Below are positions 1 through 12,200 of a stretch of DNA of 64,000 nucleotides, piece by piece. Position numbers and translations under genes: made by a program. This DNA comes from Arctopsyche grandis (Eukaryota > Arthropoda > Insecta > Trichoptera > Hydropsychidae): contig NC_135358.1 in NCBI RefSeq assembly GCF_051622035.1, positions 18,510,501 to 18,574,500 of the forward strand, in the 5' to 3' direction. The first letter of the stretch is position 1, and each line of letters opens with the position of its first letter. The notes below the pieces were generated by a model. That model was given only the letters and a program-made list of their open reading frames with translations. It was not told the DNA's origin and made no database searches.

Positions 1-153
1 TTCTGATTGGAAACAATCGGCTTGGAATCACAAATATCCAAGTATGACCAGCAGTACTACATAAATATTCAGAATAAACACTTTTCAATCGAGGTCAACC
101 CACGGGATCGAACCCGGCAACCTCTCGGTGGGTAGCAGTAACGCTATGCCCAT
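1..153 (-). repeat. tRNA-derived SINE, copy 1 (head part, cut by window edge)
   Basis: Read on the minus strand this is the 5' part of the SINE described at 59866. It has the tRNA-like head with a B-box (GGTTCGATCCC seen as its complement near 110-120), then the body beginning with the 'CTGGTCATAC' segment. The A-box region is diverged, and the rest of the element lies outside the window. Confidence 0.75.
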
Positions 154-604
154 TGATGTATAATACACATAGATGGGCCCTGACGTGTGATTTCGGTCGG
201 AGATCTTGTCTTCACTAGCCGAGGAGGGCGGGGAAGTTGGGAAAAAAATGTTTTTTATCCCTACGACGCAGCGGTACCTACCTACCTACAAAGAGAAACT
301 GTGCATACGGCATGTATTTTGCATGCGCCAAAAGGGAGACCAGTATAAGACGTGAGGGCGGATCTAGTGTATTATACATCAATGGCTATGCCGCTATACC
401 AAACTACATATGCCGCGGAATATTTCGACAAGTTTCTCCTACTTTTCTTCAAATATGGGAATCACTGTCAAAATGTATGAGAAACATATGCACTCTGCAC
501 GTGCAACTACACCCGAGTTCGGTTTGGGGCACACCCACTGTCACGGCGGGGAGCCAAGAACATGACGTTCCGCACCAATCAGTGTGTTTTCGTCCTTAAG
601 TCAT
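154..604. other. no gene recognised
   Basis: A 120-codon open frame on + (237-599) has no recognisable domain, has unusual composition and lacks splice context. I see nothing else here. Confidence 0.5.
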
Positions 605-692
605 GACCGCACTAGGCGACCATTCGTAGTGCGTTCTATCTCAAACAATATTTGGCGCCGCTGCAGTATACATAGTGCCGCCTAGTGCGGTC
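605..692. repeat. short foldback with 14-bp perfect inverted ends
   Basis: GACCGCACTAGGCG (605-618) is repeated as its exact complement at 679-692, enclosing about 60 bp. It directly abuts the 3' tail of the RTE fragment that follows. It could be a tiny MITE. No target duplication is evident. Confidence 0.6.
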
Positions 693-1205
693 CAAGCTTC
701 ATCATCATCATTTACAGCCATTCGCCATCCACTGCTGGATGAAGGCCTCTCCAACACGCTTCCACTCGTCTCTGTTTTGCGCAACACTCATCCATCTCAT
801 TCCGCACATTTTCCTAATTTCGTTCACCCATCTTCCTTGCGGTCTTCCTTTTACTCTTTTGCCTTCTCTCGGGTACCATTCAAGCACTTCTTTTATCCAC
901 CTTTCGTCCATCCTCCTAGCTACGTGACCCGCCCATTGCCATTTCAATCTCTTCACTCTATCCACTATGTCCACTACCCTTGTCATATTTCTCACCCACG
1001 TGTTCCGCTTTCTGTCTTTCCTCGTTATGCCAAGCATACAGCGTTCCATACTTCTTTGAGTGCATTGGATTTTATTTAGCATCTTGGCGTTCAGTGTCCA
1101 AGTTTCACATCCATACGTCATCACTGGCAAAACGCATTGAACAAAGATCCTTTTCTTCAGGCAGAGTGGCATTTTTGATTTAAAAACAGCATTCATCCGT
1201 CCAAA
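693..1205 (-). mobile_element. RTE-clade non-LTR retrotransposon, 3' fragment
   Basis: A minus-strand frame (1196-708, 162 codons with an in-frame stop at the end) reads as the C-terminal end of an insect RTE-type endonuclease-reverse transcriptase. Visible marks are CVLPVMTYGCETWTL, a run of basic residues, then KWQWAGHVARR, and a C-terminal VGEAFIQQW. The frame is followed by a short TGATGATGATGA-type tail (about 697-712), which is typical of RTE 3' ends. The fragment is 5'-truncated near 1205. The coding frame is nearly intact over the retained part, so it is a fairly young insertion. Confidence 0.85.
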
Positions 1206-2539
1206 GCTTAAACATTTATAATATAAAATGTCTAAGTTTAAACATTTATACTATAAAACGTGTCACGAGAAGCTTAAATTATACGTATTTTTTTTTATTT
1301 AAGCTTGTATTTTATATGTAAATTTTATTTGTTCATTGAAATATTGAAAGACATTCGCATCAATTCCTTTTTCAATTTTATTTCTCGTTTGATACATTTT
1401 ATGTATATATGAATGTTTTGTTTACGGTGATCGATATTTTAAAATAAGTACCTTTTATATATATTTTTTATATATATGTAGTACCTACCTAGTATTGTTC
1501 TCATTGTTACGTTTTACTAGAATTGTTATCCAATTAATTGACATGTCCTTCGATTGTGTCGAGCGTAACTAGAACGCGAAGCGAAAGTACCCAAAGTCTC
1601 GTTGATTTTCAAACGGTCCATTCGTTTTTCGACCGGTCGATCGATTGCCTTTTGATTATTGCACTTCCCGCTTCCTGCAGATCTCTCGTTTGAACAGAAA
1701 ACAATCATTTTTTTGCAGAAATCTCCGATTTCTTTCTTCAAAACCGGCCGTCCGTGTCAAACCGAATTGTCAATGCATAGACGTTTTTGTCACACTAGAC
1801 ACTGATACACAAGACACGTCTGTTCGCCGATTGTAGTTTGCTTTCTCTCGTCAATCAGATCTGACCGTTGGTTTCTCATGACTCGCTGTTTCATAATCGA
1901 CATCACACGTCAAAACACGCCACAGACTCACCCGGAGCGGATATCCGCTCGCGTTACTCAAAATCGGACATTATACCAGATATGTATCATATTACGGCCG
2001 AATTTCCGAATTGCGAAATCGACCATTTTTAATGCACACACTTTTTTTATTTATTTCGCGGGCTTTCATTATCGCGAGAGCGTGAAATTATTCGCCGATT
2101 CTTTGAAAGTTATCGCGGTCACACTCGTAATAAAATTGCGCGTACTTTTTTGGGTCGTTGTTTTTTTTTTAATAATTTATTGACTGTTCATTGTTCTGCT
2201 TTGCAGTTGGATTAGCATGGTATTATATTTTGCACCCGTGCTGAGCTTTTGCTTTGTGCTGAATGGGTTTGGTCGACGTGCGAACGAAATTGTTTGTTGG
2301 GATAAAATCCGTGAACGGTCGAAGGCAATGCGACATGAAATGTTTAGATTTTTTATTATTAACATTTGCGTGTAAATTACCAAATGAAGCGTGTTTTGTA
2401 TTAAATTTCTATTTTTTTAATACTTTAAATCTTCACAATTATTTTTTTATAAAAATAATGGTCTTTGTTGGACACTTTTTTTTAATTTAATTAATTTAAT
2501 TGCCATGATTCCATTACAGGTTGCCCCCGAGTGACACCT
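1206..2539. other. intergenic; CpG-containing stretch at about 1540-2140
   Basis: AT-rich DNA apart from roughly 1540-2140, which is richer in CG dinucleotides than its surroundings and could be a promoter or non-coding first exon of the downstream + strand ligase gene. No TATA/Inr pair or splice donor could be assigned with confidence. The short open frames here look like chance. Confidence 0.25.
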
Positions 2540-3075
2540 ATGGCATTAAACTTAAGGCCTCTCTAACACACTTCCCTGTGGTCTTTCTTTTACCCTTTTG
2601 CATTCTCTCGGGTACCATTTTAGCACGTATTTTGTGTACCTTTCGTCTATTCTTCTAGGCACATGGACCCCCATTGCCATTTAAATCTATTTACTCTATC
2701 CACTATGACCACTACCCTTGTCATACTTCTCACTCACGAGTTACGCTTCCTGTCTTTCCTCGGTATGCCGAGCATACCCGCGTTCCATACTTCTTTGAGT
2801 ACATTGGACTTTGTTTAGCATCTTGACGTTCAATGTCCACATTTTATATCCATACGTCATCACTGGCAAAACGCATTGATCGAAGATCTTTTTCTTCAGG
2901 CAGAGTGGCATTTTTGATTTAAAAACAATATTCATTCGTCCAAATGCACTCCATCCTAATCTCATACGTCTCTTTATTTCTTCTTCTTTACTACAGGACA
3001 TGTCTATTATTTGACCTAAATATAAATAATTATTTACTACTTCTACTATTTGATCATGTAATGAAATGCTATATA
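2540..3075 (-). mobile_element. second RTE-clade fragment, decayed
   Basis: This shares the frame of the fragment at 693-1205 (KSKMPLCLKKKIF, CVLPVMTYG, QCTQRSMERG on the minus strand, 3001-2741). It reaches further 5', with YLYLGQIID and KEEEIKRRMRLGWSAFGR (about 3060-2935), the conserved region before the RTE C-terminus. The frame is lost after about 2745, where the homology continues with small indels down to about 2560. Confidence 0.75.
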
Positions 3076-3093
3076 ATTTATAAATTTGAGATC

Positions 3094-3338
3094 ATATTCA
3101 AATAGTGGTGACATAGTGGGTAGGATGGTTTTGCCGATTTGATGAGGAACTGTTTCCTCAATAAAAATCAGATAATTCGACAAACTCTGATATGAAACGA
3201 TCGACTAGTCTGACCAGTAGCATTGTAAAAATACTTCCGAATAATGTCTTCAAGCGAGGTCAACCCAGAGCTTGAACCCGGTAACCTCTCGGTGGTTAGT
3301 ATTAACGCAACCACCGAGGTATTCTGCTGGCTATGTAT
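3094..3338 (-). repeat. tRNA-derived SINE, copy 2 (diverged)
   Basis: On the minus strand the tRNA-like head starts at about 3338 (CATAGCCAGCAG), followed by a diverged B-box near 3270 and the common body as far as the segment reading CCTACCCACTATGTCACCAC. The 3' half of the family (the CCAGGAAGGCGC segment) is missing. Confidence 0.7.
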
Positions 3339-5352
3339 AATTACATTTTAAATTAATCACTGAATTTATTTATTTAAAGTCATCGCTTGATATAATATTA
3401 ACGGGAAATTTTCGTTTTTTTACTTGTACGTGTGTGGGCTCAACTGTCTGTACAATATATGTATGTATATGCATATTTATAATTCAGTTATGTCTAGTAG
3501 TCGATTCCGTGAGATGTTCCGTTACGACGAAAATAAATTCCGATTGTTATTACTCGCCATGATTTATGTTTAAATCGCTTACTTTGATTGACCGTTAAAT
3601 TATTTGCGAATTTAATATTAAAAAATTTAATTATTTCGAAACTGTTATGGGAACTACTTTAATCGTGCACGATTTATGAAAGTTCCCATCGTTCGTCTAA
3701 TACTCTGTAACTCAGAATTTATATAATCATAAGTGGATTTATTACGCTGTACATATGTATGTACATACATATGTACATATTCTCATAGTTCGGTTTATCG
3801 ACCTGGCCAATTTTTTTTTCATTTCGTGAATTTTTGCTTCAGTTCTGTAGTATAATTTGCCACTTACATACATACATATATGTATATGTTCCTCACTATA
3901 AATATATCTTAGTCTCGATCGCTAATGCAATCGACAGTGGCAAAAAAAAAAACAACAAATCATTAATGTCTGTTTATGCAAGTGTGCCAGGGTCATCTTT
4001 CAGAGTACATACTATTAAATTTTCGACCATCGTTGTGTGATTTTATACTTTCTTGTTTTCATGTGGAAAATATCGTTACGTGATTTTCATAACGTGTCGT
4101 CGATTTGGTGCAAGGTTACAAATGCATTAATGCTAGGCACGTGTGGAAAATGCATCCGTTGCATTTTCATGTTTTCAATGCCGCAGTAGTTTTTAAATTT
4201 TCACATTTTTTTTCTTTTACATACATACATATAGTAATTCCTAATCTCGTTTGACACCTTTTCTGAATCATCTTTTTGAGGTCATCTTGTCGTGACGTTT
4301 TCGACCCGTGCGTACTCCCAACAATGATGTCGGAACAATAACATATGGACGCATTTAAAACAATGGCTTAAAATAAAAAGAACCGTGTAAATGCTAATTT
4401 TTTTAATAATAATAAACAATGCATAATATTGATTTAACTGGTCTGGGTGCCAAAATGTAGAACAATTACACGATTAGAACGGCTCAGTTCACACTCTGAC
4501 CTCGTCGATCTGTTTCGACATACCGGTTCCTCATTTCGTTCGACAAATAACATTCTTCAACGTGTGCTTCTATTTATTTGGACTTGTTTTTTTTTTAAAT
4601 AAATTGTTTAATTACCATGAACAGGGAAAAACAATGGGGTGTTTAGTCCTTCCTGGTTGACATTTTGCCTCGTCTCTGATAAAATTTACATATTTACTGT
4701 GGGTTAAATTATAAGGGTACCTCTGTTTCAATTCTTGTATCTCCAATTATACACGGTAAGCGAGCGAGGTAAATAAATTTAAATCGAAATGGTTTTTTTT
4801 CTTTATTTATAATGAATGTTGGTTTTCGTATAAAAATAATAAAAGTAACTATTTTTTTTATATATAACCAGTGTTATATCCGTTGATTTCAACGAGTGGT
4901 TTCTGAAAAAAATTGACACACGATTATTAAAATAAAGTAATATGTTATATATAAATATAGTGTAAGGTAATTTATAGACGCGGGCGCGCACGTATTAATA
5001 AAGTTGAGTGCGCGCATTACACGCTCGCCGATCCAACCCGTTCACCTGTTCGAAATGATGAATTAATGTGTGTGTGTCTTCGAGGATGTGTGCATGTGTA
5101 CGATTCCGCGCAGTGCATCTGACGCTGATGTCACCCGTTTCAAATCAGGTGCTCAATATCAGGAGCACATGTCAGACGCTCCACACCCCCACTTCCCCGC
5201 GTCTCTTCGACACGGTCGGTCGTCTCGCCACATCCATAACGTATACTCCTGGTATTCTAAAATTTGTGTTTTTGAAATATCCATTTTTGTCGATGCACCG
5301 CACATACCCAAAAACATACATCGCGTTCGTTTTTTTATATATACATACATAT
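3339..5352. other. intergenic, no gene seen
   Basis: AT-rich, with TACATATGTA-type microsatellite stretches (about 3755-3785, 3865-3885) and several frames under 70 codons with no recognisable content. Confidence 0.5.
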
Positions 5353-5513
5353 CAGTGGCGTGCGCTGAAATTCTCTCTCTTTTTGTCTTACAGCCTTACT
5401 TAATGTGCACGAACGGGATACAAGAGGAACGGCCTGTTCCTCTTGTATCCTGCTTGTGCACATTAAGTAAGGCTGTACGACAAAAAGAGAGAGAATTTCA
5501 GCGCACGCCACTG
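5353..5513. mobile_element. 161-bp near-perfect palindrome, hAT-like MITE
   Basis: The element starts CAGTGGCGTGCGCTG and ends with the exact complement. The two arms (about 76 nt each) match almost without interruption around a centre near 5433, so the whole element can fold into one hairpin. CAGTGGCG-type ends recur in the hAT-like elements of this window. The flanks (ATACATAT / ATATAATA) do not give a convincing 8-bp duplication. A half-copy lies at 37608-37699. Confidence 0.75.
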
Positions 5514-5559
5514 ATATAATACCTATATATATGTATTACATATATACAGGTATTATATC
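5513..5559. repeat. second palindrome adjoining the MITE
   Basis: GATATAATACCT at 5513-5524 is matched by its complement at 5548-5559, enclosing an AT-alternating core. It shares its first base with the end of the preceding palindrome. Confidence 0.6.
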
Positions 5560-6285
5560 ATCTACAATATTATTCTCAGTTTGACGTTAATTCAATGTAT
5601 TTAAATTTATTGACATATGTTTTTGGGTATGTTGAGTATCTTTTGTAGTTTCATTGAGTCAAATTTTATTTGTTTATCTTAATGTTGTTCCTTGAAGAGA
5701 TATAAATTCCCTCAAAAATTCCATTGTAATTTTTCTTCCTGTGTATTTACTATAAAATTTTATTTCTCTTTTAAAATTTATGAACAAAAGAAAATATTTA
5801 TATATTTTCATTTAAAAAAAATCTTCTCATACTAATTTTACAATAATATTGTCATTAAATATATTAATATCTTATCAAAATTATAAAATTGTTTTTGTTT
5901 TTAATTTTCAGACTTCAACATCGCTTGATACATGGATGTGGGTGAATGTTACTAAACAGTAGTTTGCGTTGGTGACAACATTTTAGCGATTTGGCATATT
6001 TTATGACCAGTTGTGTGTTCAATAGTGTAAATTTTTCCTCAATTATGTGCTTAAATTCAAATGCCACCTTTTTAATAATATAACATTTCATCACACATAA
6101 TAAAGAAAGAATGACATTGAGAATTTTAAAAATACCAGTTACTAAACAAAATCCGAACAATCATTCTGTGCAAGCAATGATGAAGTGAATTGAAATTACG
6201 CGTTTGTTTTTTTTTTGTTTTTTGTTATTGCCAAATAATCGCATTGAACGTTCAATATGATAAATAAAACTGTGCTAGTTGTGTT
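5560..6285. other. region upstream of the RBR ligase start codon
   Basis: AT-rich. A splice-acceptor-like pyrimidine run plus CAG near 5900-5912 could belong to a 5' non-coding exon, but no donor was found to confirm it. Nothing else is assignable. Confidence 0.3.
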
Positions 6286-9200
6286 ATGCGTGTGAGCGAT
6301 TCGACTAATTCTGAAGAAGAAATTTGTCTCAATATGGGTACAACAAATAGCCGGCGTACTGAGGCCGGCCGAGGAGGATGCAGTAATACCGGAGGCGTAG
6401 GAAGATTGTCCCTTCGTCGCATCTTATTACATTCTCCACTCTTGGGTCATCGATTACGTTCTGCTGCTCACCGAGGTATGTTTTAAAATTAAAATTTACT
6501 AAAAAATTGATTACCTACAAGTTTGTGTGATTTGTTACATTTATTTATTTTATTGCAGTTGTAGAAGGCAGACATGGTTCTGGACGTATTGTTCCTCCAC
6601 CTATTCCTCCACGGCTGATACGACCATCGACACCGGCCCATTTACCTGGCCATGATAATATTTCAGAAGAAGAGGTACGAACCTATTGTGATTATGTCAT
6701 TACAAAATTATTTATCATTATAAACTTTGACAACTTCATGTTATATTGTTTATCAATTTTAACTGAATGATGGTAGTTAGTCGAAGCCAAGTTATCCAAT
6801 CAATTTGATTCCCAAATTAAACTTTGAAGTTGCACTTTGAATTTACCTCGTGAGTCTAATAAGTGATTGAATTTCAGGAAGACGTAATGGAGTGCCCTCT
6901 CTGCTTAGGAGTTTTTGACGCTGACTGTTTTCCCGTCCTTTGTACATGCTCTCATAGATCATGTTGCCATTGCTTACGAAGATACCTCTCAATTGAGATC
7001 CAAGAGTCGAGAGTTTGTATAGCTTGTCCAGAATGTTCGGAGCCTATGCATCCTAGTGGTTTGTTACATATTTTTACTATTTTCATTGCATATGATTAAT
7101 TTTGATTTTTATTTTATTTTATCATTCTTATTTTTAGATATTAAGCGAATTTTGGACAACGAATTTATTTATGAAAAATATGAGGATTTCATGGTTCGGA
7201 GAGTGTTAGCAGCTGATCCTGATACGAGATGGTGTCCTGCACCTGATTGCAAGTAAGTTCAATTTTACTTTAAATATACATAAGTATGTATTACATATAT
7301 ATATATTACTTTGTTATATGCAATATGCGATTTCCTGTTCACAGTTTTGCTGTAGTTGCTCAAGGTTGTGCTTCATGTCCGGAGCTATTTTGTCAGGCAC
7401 CTGGTTGTGGGAGGGCTTTTTGTTACCACTGCAAGGCAGCTTGGCATCCTAATCAAACTTGCGATGCTGCCCGTCGTCAACGATCACCACCTGCACCTTC
7501 AGCTGCTCCAGCACCGCAAGCTCATCATTCTCCGACAGAAAGTGATCATTCAGGTTTGTCCAATATTATATTTTAAAAATACTAATCGACTTAAAAATGT
7601 TTGTATTAATTTTTGTAAATATTTACAGGATTAGTAAAACCTTGCCCGCGTTGCTCAGTATTAATTGTGAAGATTGAAGACGGTTCTTGTAATCATATGG
7701 TATGTTGTGTTTGCGGATCGGAATTTTGCTGGTTGTGCATGAAAGAAATTTCAGATCTCCACTATCTTAGGTATCTATTTCATTTTAATTTTATACATGT
7801 TTGTAGTTTGAAATTAATTGTTCATATTCTAATTTATGTTTGATTGTAGTCCATCGGGCTGCACATTTTGGGGCAAGGCTCCATGGTCTCGGAAGAAAAA
7901 ACTTCTTTGGCAGTTGGGAACTTTGGCAGGGGCACCTTTAGGTATCGCACTGTTGGCAGGGGTTGCCGCTCCAGCTCTGTTACTAGGATTACCCGTGTGG
8001 GCTGGTCGCAGAGCTCGTGCTCGATGCCGCAAAATGCCACCAGCCAAACGTCGTGCTCTCGTGGTTGCCGCTGTTGCTGCTGCTGTAAGTATTTTCTTTT
8101 TATTTCCAATGTTATATAGATTTCAGGATTAAAATGCTTGGTCTTAGTGACGAATTAGGGCTACCTGTAATGTCGCTATGACCTCATTTTAAAAATTGAA
8201 TTAGACATCTGATGTGGCAAGCTCAAATTTTACATATGTACACGTATTTTATTGGTGCACCCGGTTCACTAATTTGCGTTTGACCGAAACTTAGAATTTA
8301 TAAATTCCTCGTCTACTTGATATTAGGAATAAAAGCCATACAAACAAAAATGTTTAGCACAGTGAATAACTTATTTTATGGGGTAAACAATTACTGTTAA
8401 AATTGATTTTCAAAGGTTTTTTTAAACATTTTTAAGGTGTGTTAAAAGCTTAAAAATCTATAAATCATCACAATATTTCTCAATACATTAAAGATATTAC
8501 ATACATACATGCAAAAAGACATTTTTGTATAGATTCAAACTCCTTTTCAAGCAGATGAGAAATTTAGAATATACGTTTGTTAGACGAGAACCAGTCGAAC
8601 GGAGTAGACCCGTATTTTATAAACGTAATTAAGAAATAACCGAAGAGGTTTATTAATAAATTAAAATTTTAATTAAATTAAATGATTTATACGATTTGCA
8701 CTTTTTACACTTACCTGTGCTAATTCTTCCAACAGTTTTCGGGTAATTTTTTTATTATAGAAAAAAATTGAAACCAAGATTATAAGCTATTATGTATTTT
8801 GTAAATAGTTTCTATACATAAGTTTTGTCTATTTTTTACAAAATGTTCCATAATTGGAAAAGAAATGATAGGAAATACATATACACAATATATAGGGATA
8901 TTATCGATGGTTGTATTTAAAATTACAAGAATTATAAATCCCGTATCATATTTGAATGAAATTTTGAAATTGCAATTCTTATTTACTCAACCATCGATAT
9001 GTTTATTAATGGAATGTGCTCACAAAGTCATAAGGATTCTTCTATAATATATACATATGTATGTAAATAACTACTACAAAGTCTACGGTGAAATTAATAT
9101 ATTTTTGTAATTAGTGTCATTTTCCCAGCAGATAACATACATGTTTAAAGAATTAATTCAAATTTAATTTATTTGCTCGAAAAAATAACGCGTTAAGTGA

Positions 9201-12200
9201 ATGAATGTTGAATAGTATTTATTTTATTTAAAAAGTATCACGAATAACATATCTATTATGTACTAGTGTAAAGTTGACGGCATGTTTTCCATATAATATT
9301 TGTTTCGATAAACATAATCAAAACCTAGTAAAGCTAAACATACTTCTATATAAAATGCAAATTGACCAAACATATATAGTAATTTGATGATATGATATAT
9401 TTTATCTTTTGTGACGGTTTGAAATCGAGAAATTAATGTCCATGTGTCGGACGTACATATAGGACGTTTTTCTGAAATTATTCAATATGATTTTAAAAAA
9501 TATGACAATCTTATCGGATTCGATTATTGAAATTAATTTAACATTGATAGAAATTTGGAATCGAAACGGGTGATTGTTGCATGCATTTGAGACTAGCAAG
9601 TATTTTTCATAGTTAAATATTTAAAGCTCAACTTTCATAATTAAAGTATACATTATTTTGTATTTGATTATCTTCTTATGCTTAATAAACAACTCAATTG
9701 ATCTAAAATTTAAAATAATGAATATATAATGTATGTATTAATAAATTCTAAACGTACTAAATTCATTTTACACTATTAATATAATACGTGGATTTTCTTT
9801 AAATTTGCAAGCACCATTGATGATTAAATTTTTTCACTCGTGATTATTTAATTGTACGTCGTCAGTGCCGGGGTGATGCGTGCGTGCTTTTACATAGAAC
9901 TACATATAATAGTTATCCAGTTTATGCAACCGTTGCACATGCACATGATGATGATGACGATGCTCCGGATCACCGCGATCGTACACCCTCGCTTCTTTAA
10001 TCATTACGAAATTCAAATAATAGGTAATGTAGAACAATCTCGAGTCTAACAATGCGTCTATATGTTTTCTATATGCGTTCAATGTTTAGTATGACCGTTA
10101 TTACTAACTAATTATCATTTGAATTATTATTGAGCTTTTTTTGTATTGCAGTCTTCGCGCCTTTTCGTTCTCGTGTATACTTCGTTTGTTAGTTTTTCAA
10201 AGTACACAACTAAAATTATATAAGGCTCTTAATAATTAAAAGTTTATTAGCTCTTAATAATTAAACGTTTAAAATTTTGTGATTTTTTTTTTTTTGGTTA
10301 ATAATTGCTATATAGTATTTGTGTTCAGTCGAGTTGTTCGTCTATAAACTCTTGGTCTAATAAGCCCTGATCTCTTGCATCTTCGAGAGCGTCGTGCAGA
10401 CGACGCTCCGCTTTACAGTCTCCCAAAGCCACGTCGACACTTCCCAAGCATAACAGCAAAGCCAACAATTGGGAGCGGCGCATTTCCCTCATGACTCGAG
10501 CTCGTTCCCAGCCCAGAGACGCAGCATCTTCACCCAACTTCGTACACCAATCCAGCACAGCCTCAAAATAACCCTGCACTAGAGTTTCCGTGTGTCTCCT
10601 ACGCAACTCTCCGTTTACGGACGACACTAGCAACAAAGCCACATCGTTCGTCGGCCTGAAATGAATAAGCAATCATGTAAAATCATGAACTAACTTTTGA
10701 GATTAGCTGTGCAGTGCAGTTGGGAAATTCACCTGCTCAGCGTGACCATTTGCCAATCTAGAATGCAGCATTCGGTCTTGTCGTCACCCTCTCGGAACAT
10801 CAGATTATTACACCAGAAATCAGTGTGCGTGATGACCGCCATTGGAGGAGCTGGCCTCAGTAGTTTTTCAATCAGTTTCCTCGTGCGGGGCCTCAATGCT
10901 TCTAATGAAGTGTGCACTCCGCTCAATCCTATCGAGTAAATGGTTCCATAATTCGTTCATAATAATTTTGTTGCAAATTGATGAGATGGTTTAAATTGTA
11001 CCTGGTCTGTCGCGCAAGAAGCGCGCTAATTGAGGAAGTCCGCGTTCCAACAGTTGCTGATAACTGTCGGAAGCGCGATCGCTTTGAAACAGGAAAGGAT
11101 ATCGCTCTGATAATGGTGGTGATTCTCTGGAAGCTAACACTAGAGATAGTGCGTGCACTTTGGCTATTGAATTCAACGCTGCTTCCGCCTTTGAATTAAA
11201 AACCGATGCTCAATTTTTTTTATAACTAATTATTTCGTATTTTTAATTGATTATAATAATACCTGTTGGAACGTCAATCCTTCCGAAAAGTCAGCCGTTT
11301 TAAATCCTAAAGGTCTAATATCTTCTAGAATCAATGCACTTTCAGGTGGTTCAGGACTAGCCCCAATCTCACTTTTACCTGTATAAAATTTAAATTACAA
11401 TCCATCGCCGATGTTGCAATTGTTAATTTGCACTGAGATTTTTAATGTTTACCTTGTTTATAGTGAGCATGATAACACTTCGGCACAGGCAGTGCAATTG
11501 AAAGATCGGCGGTACCTCGAACGCCCTCTAAATCGGGAACGACCTGTAAAATCCACCCGTTTTTAACTACGTTCGTTCAATTCCGAATTTGATCATTGAA
11601 GTAGTGTATACCTGTGTGTAGAATTTGATCTCCCTCAAATCGAACTGCGCTTCGGTGACGAAAAAGCGGCTGAAAGGATCTCTCGGCAGCAGTTTGACTA
11701 CTAGATTAGCAGTCCTCGATATTCCGGCTAGTAGATAGTGAACTTTTACGGCTAACACGTCACTGAGGGCAGCCTGTCCTTCTCCACACCCTGGACGCAC
11801 TTCCACGTGGCGCAATTCCACGTGTCTGTTGCCGCATCCTGCTCCGTCGTCGTGCACCCTGGACAGGGCTCCCAAAACCCACTCTTCACTCACGGGACAG
11901 TCTTCTCCTTCACCATCGCCATCACCCTCTCCAGTATCCGAACAGGATGACTCGGAACCCTCACTCTCCGACATGTTCCTCCTTCTTCTGATCTAAAACG
12001 AATCTATTATTAAAACGATGCCGCTCTCCCCCTCCTCGTCTTTTAAATTGACGAGCTAGACAGTTTAATTACTAAACACGCTAACGTGCGATGTACTCAC
12101 ATATGCACATACATATATGGAATACACGCGAGTTATTAATTTTTCATTAAGGTGATTGATAATAGGGAAAATGCCACCCCTTCCTTGTTGCTATGCGATC

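Noticed and set aside
237-599. 120-codon + strand frame near the window start
   Set aside because: No motif, no exon signals, and composition resembles the surrounding non-coding DNA.
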